Assembly (NCBI RefSeq): GCF_029227915.1
Contig: NC_079885.1
Span: 15,883,001 to 15,947,000, forward strand
Length of the DNA: 64,000 bases
Origin: Hydractinia symbiolongicarpus
Taxonomy: Eukaryota > Cnidaria > Hydrozoa > Anthoathecata > Hydractiniidae
Direction of reading: 5' to 3'
The notes beneath the pieces are model-generated. The model searched no databases. It saw nothing but the letters and a program-made list of their open reading frames with translations, and was not told the origin of the DNA. Below, piece after piece: positions 59,508 through 64,000 of this stretch (its first letter is position 1; each line of letters begins with the position of its first letter). The position numbers were made by a program, and so were the translations under genes.

Positions 59508-59626
59508 GTCTACGACCATACCACGATGAACACACCTGTTCTCGTCCGATCACGGAAGTTAAGCATCGTCGGGCCGGGATAGTACTTGGATAGGGGACCG
59601 CCTGGGAACTCCCGGTGTCGTAGGCT
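59508..59626 (+). rRNA. 5S rRNA, copy 105 (G85A)
   Basis: Same single change as copies 98 and 101, but its spacer upstream is the 1-bp-short copy 109 type (AACTTTTACC, AAACGTTAAACC). Confidence 0.96.
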
Positions 59627-60076
59627 ATTGACTTTTTCACGTTACATTATTTATCATTACGACTGTGACGTATCTTTTTTAGGCAATAGCCGCTGAGTAA
59701 ATCAAGTAAGGGACGTGATTAGAAGTTTCTTTCACTTCAAAACGGCTACGATCTGGCAGCGATAAATGCGCCACGTCGCAAATGAATGGATTACGAACGT
59801 CAGACAAAGAAAATGGCGATGTAGTTAATTTGCTAATTAACTTTGTCATATGAAAATTAAGTCTGAAAGTACCCTAGATTGCCATCGTTGGAACTTTTTA
59901 CCGGAAATCATAAAGCGCATTATTGTTAAAAAGAATCGATAGCGCTTAAAAAGAGCTTTCAAATGCACATAAACACGACCTATTTCGGATGATCCAGTCA
60001 AGAAATATGACCTTTAAAGTTTGAACCATTTTCGATGTAATGTGGTAATAAATCGTAGATATCTTCCCGTTTGTTT

Positions 60077-60195
60077 GTCTACGACCATACCACGATGAAC
60101 ACACCTGTTCTCGTCCGATCACGGAAGATAAGCATCGTCGGGGCGGGATAGTACTTGGATGGGGGACCGCCTGGGAACTCCCGGTGTCGTAGGCT
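60077..60195 (+). rRNA. 5S rRNA, copy 106 (T52A, C67G)
   Basis: As copies 99 and 102 without G88A. The flank reads ATCTTCCCG instead of ATCTGCCCG. Confidence 0.94.
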
Positions 60196-60645
60196 ATTGA
60201 CTTTTTCACGTTACATTATTTATCATTACGACTGTGACGTATCTTTTTTAGGCAATAGCCGCTGAGTAAATCAAGTAAGGGACGTGATTAGAAGTTTCTT
60301 TCACTTCAAAACGGCTACGATCTAGCAGCAATAAATGCGCCACGTCGCAAATGACTGGATTACGAGCGTCACACAAAGAAAATGGCGATGTAGTTACTTT
60401 GCTAATTAACTTTGTCATATGAAAATTAAGTCTGAAAGTACCCTAGATTGCCTTCGTTGGAACTTTTTATCGGAAATCATAAAGCGCATTATTGGTGACA
60501 AAAATCGATAGCGCTTAAAAAGAGCTTTCAAATGCACATAAACACGAACTATTTCCGATCACCCAGTCAAGAATTATGATCTTTAAAGTTCGAACCATTT
60601 TCGATGTAATGTGCTAATAAATCGTAGATATCTACCCGCATGTTT

Positions 60646-60764
60646 GTCTACGACCATACCACGATGAACACACCTGTTCTCGTCCGATCACGGAAGTTAA
60701 GCATCGTCGGGCCGAGATAGTACTTGGATGGGGGACCGCCTGGGAACTCCCGGTGTCGTAGGCT
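60646..60764 (+). rRNA. 5S rRNA, copy 107 (G70A)
   Basis: Helix V mismatch only; lacks the C26A of copies 100 and 103. The flank is type I. Confidence 0.96.
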
Positions 60765-61214
60765 ATTGACTTTTTCACGTTACATTATTTATCATTACGA
60801 CTGTGACGTATCTTTTTTACGCAATAGCCGCTGAGTAAATCAAGTAAGGGACTTGATTAGAAGTTTCTTTCCCTTCAAAACGGCTACGATCTGGCTGCAA
60901 TAAATGCGCCACGACGCAAATGAATGAATTACGAGCGTCAGACAAAGAAAATGGCGATGTAGTTAATTTGCTAAATAACTTTGTCATATGAAAATTAAGT
61001 CTGAAAGTACCCTAGATTGCCTTCGTTGGAACTTTTTACTGGAAATCTTAAAGCGCATGGTTGTCGTAATTAATGGATAGCGCTTGAAATGAGCTTTCAA
61101 ATGCACATAAACACGACCTATTTCGGATGATCCAGTCAAGAAATATGACCTTTAAAGTTTAAACCATTTTCGATGTAATGTGCTATCAAATCGTAGATAT
61201 CTGCCCGTTTGTTT

Positions 61215-61333
61215 GTCTACGACCATACCACGATGAACACACCTGTTCTCGTCGGATCACGGAAGTTAAGCATCGTCGGGCCGGGATAGTACTTGGATGG
61301 GGGACCGCCTGGGAACTCCCGGTGTCGTAGGCT
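61215..61333 (+). rRNA. 5S rRNA, copy 108 (C40G)
   Basis: Loop C change alone, with ATCAAAT upstream. Identical to copies 77 and 111. Confidence 0.96.
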
Positions 61334-61782
61334 ATTGACTTTTTCACGTTACATTATTTATCATTACGACTGTGACATATCTTTTTTACGCAATAGCCGC
61401 TGAGTAAATCAAGTAAGGGACGTGATTAGAAGTTTCTTTCCATTCAAAACGGCTACAATCTTGCTGCAATAAATGCGCCACGTCGCAAATGAATGGATTA
61501 CGAGCGTCAGACAAAGAAAATAGCGATGTAGTTACTTTGCTAATTAACTTTGTCATATGAAAATTAAGTCTGCAAGTACCCTAGATTTCCTTCGTTGGAA
61601 CTTTTACCGGAAATCTTAAAGCGCATGGTCGTCGTACCGAATCGATAGCGCTGAAAAATAGCTTTTAAATGCACATAAACACGACCTATTTCGGATAATC
61701 CAGTCAAGAAATATGACCTCTAAACGTTAAACCATTTTCGATGTAATGTGCTAATAAATCGTAGATATCTGCCCGTTTGTTT

Positions 61783-61901
61783 GTCTACGACCATACCACG
61801 ATGAACACACCTGTTCTCGTCCGATCACGAAAGTTAAGCATCGTCGGGCCGGGATAGTACTTGGATGGGGGACTGCCTGGGAACTCCCGGTGTCGTAGGC
61901 T
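61783..61901 (+). rRNA. 5S rRNA, copy 109 (G48A, C92T)
   Basis: Same as copies 78 and 112. The spacer before it is one base short and has AAACGTTAAACC. Confidence 0.95.
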
Positions 61902-62351
61902 ATTGACTTTTTCACGTTACATTATTTATCATTACGACTGTGACGTATCTTTTTTACGCAATAGCCGCTGAGTAAATCAAGTAAGGGACGTTATTAGAAG
62001 TTTCTTTCCCTTCAAAACGGCTACGATCTGGCTGCAATAAATGCGCCACGTCGCAAATCAATGGATTACGAGCGTCAGACAAAGAAAATAGCGATGTAGT
62101 TACTTTGCTAATTAACTTTGTCATATGAAAATTAAGTCTGAAAGTACCCTAGATTGCCTTCGTTGGAACTTTTTACCGGAAATCATAAAGCGCATTATTG
62201 GTGACAAGAATCGATAGCGCTTAAAAAGAGCTTTCAAATGCACATAAACACGAACTATTTCCGATCACCCAGTCAAGAATTATGATCTTTAAAGTTCGAA
62301 CCATTTTCGATGTAATGTGCTAATAAATCGTAGATATCTACCCGCATGTTT

Positions 62352-62470
62352 GTCTACGACCATACCACGATGAACACACCTGTTCTCGTCCGATCACGGA
62401 AGTTAAGCATCGTCGGGCCGGGATAGTACTTGGATGGGGGACCGCCTGGGAACTCCCGGTGTCGTAGGCT
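62352..62470 (+). rRNA. 5S rRNA, copy 110 (majority sequence)
   Basis: Exact majority sequence with type I flank (CTACCCGCATG). Last majority copy in the window. Confidence 0.98.
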
Positions 62471-62920
62471 ATTGACTTTTTCACGTTACATTATTTATCA
62501 TTACGACTGTGACGTATCTTTTTTACGCAATAGCCGCTGAGTAAATCAAGTAAGGGACTTGATTAGAAGTTTCTTTCCCTTCAAAACGGCTACGATCTGG
62601 CTGCAATAAATGCGCCACGACGCAAATGAATGAATTACGAGCGTCAGACAAAGAAAATGGCGATGTAGTTAATTTGCTAAATAACTTTGTCATATGAAAA
62701 TTAAGTCTGAAAGTACCCTAGATTGCCTTCGTTGGAACTTTTTACTGGAAATCTCAAAGCGCATGGTTGTCGTAATTAATGGATAGCGCTTGAAATGAGC
62801 TTTCAAATGCACATAAACACGACCTATTTCGGATGATCCAGTCAAGAAATATGACCTTTAAAGTTTAAACCATTTTCGATGTAATGTGCTATCAAATCGT
62901 AGATATCTGCCCGTTTGTTT

Positions 62921-63039
62921 GTCTACGACCATACCACGATGAACACACCTGTTCTCGTCGGATCACGGAAGTTAAGCATCGTCGGGCCGGGATAGTACTT
63001 GGATGGGGGACCGCCTGGGAACTCCCGGTGTCGTAGGCT
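62921..63039 (+). rRNA. 5S rRNA, copy 111 (C40G)
   Basis: Repeats copy 108 at 1706 bp, with ATCAAAT upstream. Confidence 0.96.
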
Positions 63040-63488
63040 ATTGACTTTTTCACGTTACATTATTTATCATTACGACTGTGACATATCTTTTTTACGCAAT
63101 AGCCGCTGAGTAAATCAAGTAAGGGACGTGATTAGAAGTTTCTTTCCATTCAAAACGGCTACAATCTTGCTGCAATAAATGCGCCACGTCGCAAATGAAT
63201 GGATTACGAGCGTCAGACAAAGAAAATAGCGATGTAGTTACTTTGCTAATTAACTTTGTCATATGAAAATTAAGTCTGCAAGTACCCTAGATTTCCTTCG
63301 TTGGAACTTTTACCGGAAATCTTAAAGCGCATGGTCGTCGTACCGAATCGATAGCGCTGAAAAATAGCTTTCAAATGCACATAAACACGACCTATTTCGG
63401 ATAATCCAGTCAAGAAATATGACCTCTAAACGTTAAACCATTTTCGATGTAATGTGCTAATAAATCGTAGATATCTGCCCGTTTGTTT

Positions 63489-63607
63489 GTCTACGACCAT
63501 ACCACGATGAACACACCTGTTCTCGTCCGATCACGAAAGTTAAGCATCGTCGGGCCGGGATAGTACTTGGATGGGGGACTGCCTGGGAACTCCCGGTGTC
63601 GTAGGCT
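63489..63607 (+). rRNA. 5S rRNA, copy 112 (G48A, C92T)
   Basis: Repeats copy 109 at 1706 bp. It is the last complete gene before the window ends. Confidence 0.95.
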
Positions 63608-64000
63608 ATTGACTTTTTCACGTTACATTATTTATCATTACGACTGTGACGTATCTTTTTTACGCAATAGCCGCTGAGTAAATCAAGTAAGGGACGTTAT
63701 TAGAAGTTTCTTTCCCTTCAAAACGGCTACGATCTGGCTGCAATAAATGCGCCACGTCGCAAATCAATGGATTACGAGCGTCAGACAAAGAAAATGGCGA
63801 TGTAGTTACTTTGCTAATTAACTTTGTCATATGAAAATTAAGTCTGAAAGTACCCTAGATTGCCTTCGTTGGAACTTTTTACCGGAAATCATAAAGCGCA
63901 TTATTGTTGCCAAGAATCGATAGCGCTTAAAAAGAGCTTTTAAATGCACATAAACACGACCTATTTCGGATGATCCAGTCAAGAAATATGACCTTTAAAG
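63608..64000. repeat. Partial 5S spacer at right edge
   Basis: The spacer after copy 112 runs to the window end in a type II flank (TATGACCTTTAAAG), about 57 bp short of where the next gene would start. T5 is at 63614-63618. Nothing else is seen in it. Confidence 0.9.

Larger units (their letters stand above)
1..64000 (+). repeat. Tandem 5S rDNA array, 112 units of 568-569 bp
   Basis: The 119-bp 5S gene plus a 449-450-bp spacer repeats head to tail across the entire window. From the first gene start (352) to the last (63489) is 63137 bp over 111 intervals, i.e. 89 intervals of 569 and 22 of 568. All units share one orientation and nothing else is inserted. Units differ mainly by substitutions. 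Both window ends lie in spacer, so the array is longer than what is shown. Confidence 0.99.

Noticed and set aside
1-64000. CRISPR-like array (many regularly spaced repeats)
   Set aside because: Repeat and spacer both recur in every unit, the unit is 569 bp, and the conserved part is a eukaryotic 5S rRNA gene. No cas genes.
1-64000. Centromeric or other satellite DNA
   Set aside because: Tandem and higher-order structure is satellite-like, but each unit contains a complete 5S gene with promoter and terminator, so it is 5S rDNA. A satellite role in addition cannot be judged from sequence.

Overview
The whole 64 kb window is one head-to-tail tandem array of 5S ribosomal RNA genes. I count 112 complete copies, all on the + strand. 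Each copy is exactly 119 bp, and starts are spaced 569 bp apart (89 intervals) or 568 bp apart (22 intervals). No protein-coding gene, tRNA, other rRNA, transposon, CRISPR array or unrelated sequence interrupts it. The window begins and ends inside spacer, so the array continues on both sides.

The RNA is a typical animal-type eukaryotic 5S rRNA, and each spacer carries signals expected for RNA polymerase III: a TATA-like AATAAAT at -30 to -24, an internal control region in the gene (A box about 50-64, intermediate element about 67-72, C box about 80-97), a T5 stop starting 7 nt after the gene and a second T6 run about 49 nt after it. A dedicated 5S array of this size points to a eukaryote, most likely an invertebrate metazoan; I cannot name the species.

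The interest lies in variation between copies. Eleven copies match the majority sequence exactly (copies 2, 6, 35, 55, 56, 67, 68, 71, 76, 95, 110). The rest fall into recurring families defined by shared substitutions: A55C in the A box; C3G/T20C/G21A; C6A; C67T/G89C/A101T (one member carries G89A) with a broken T5 terminator; C78A/G87A; T79A/G85A; C40G with or without C46T; T52A/C67G. Many change paired bases, loop E or the promoter and may mark poorly expressed copies or pseudogenes.

Layout: 0-5 kb holds near-majority copies with a 3-unit duplication; 6-10 kb has two 2-unit duplications; about 7.7-20.8 kb recurs at 20.8-32.2 kb; 32-44 kb is a mosaic of G48A/G85A, T52A and terminator-broken copies; about 44.6-49.7 kb recurs at 49.7-54.8 kb as a 9-unit block; 55-64 kb is built of 3-4-unit repeats. 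Two 5'-flank types (I and II) are interspersed. The pattern fits repeated unequal exchange and homogenisation. Substitutions are numbered within the 119-nt gene against the majority sequence. Pairings quoted follow the standard eukaryotic 5S fold: helix I pairs i+j=119, helix II 16-21 with 57-62, helix V 67-72 with 103-108, helix IV 78-86 with 91-98.
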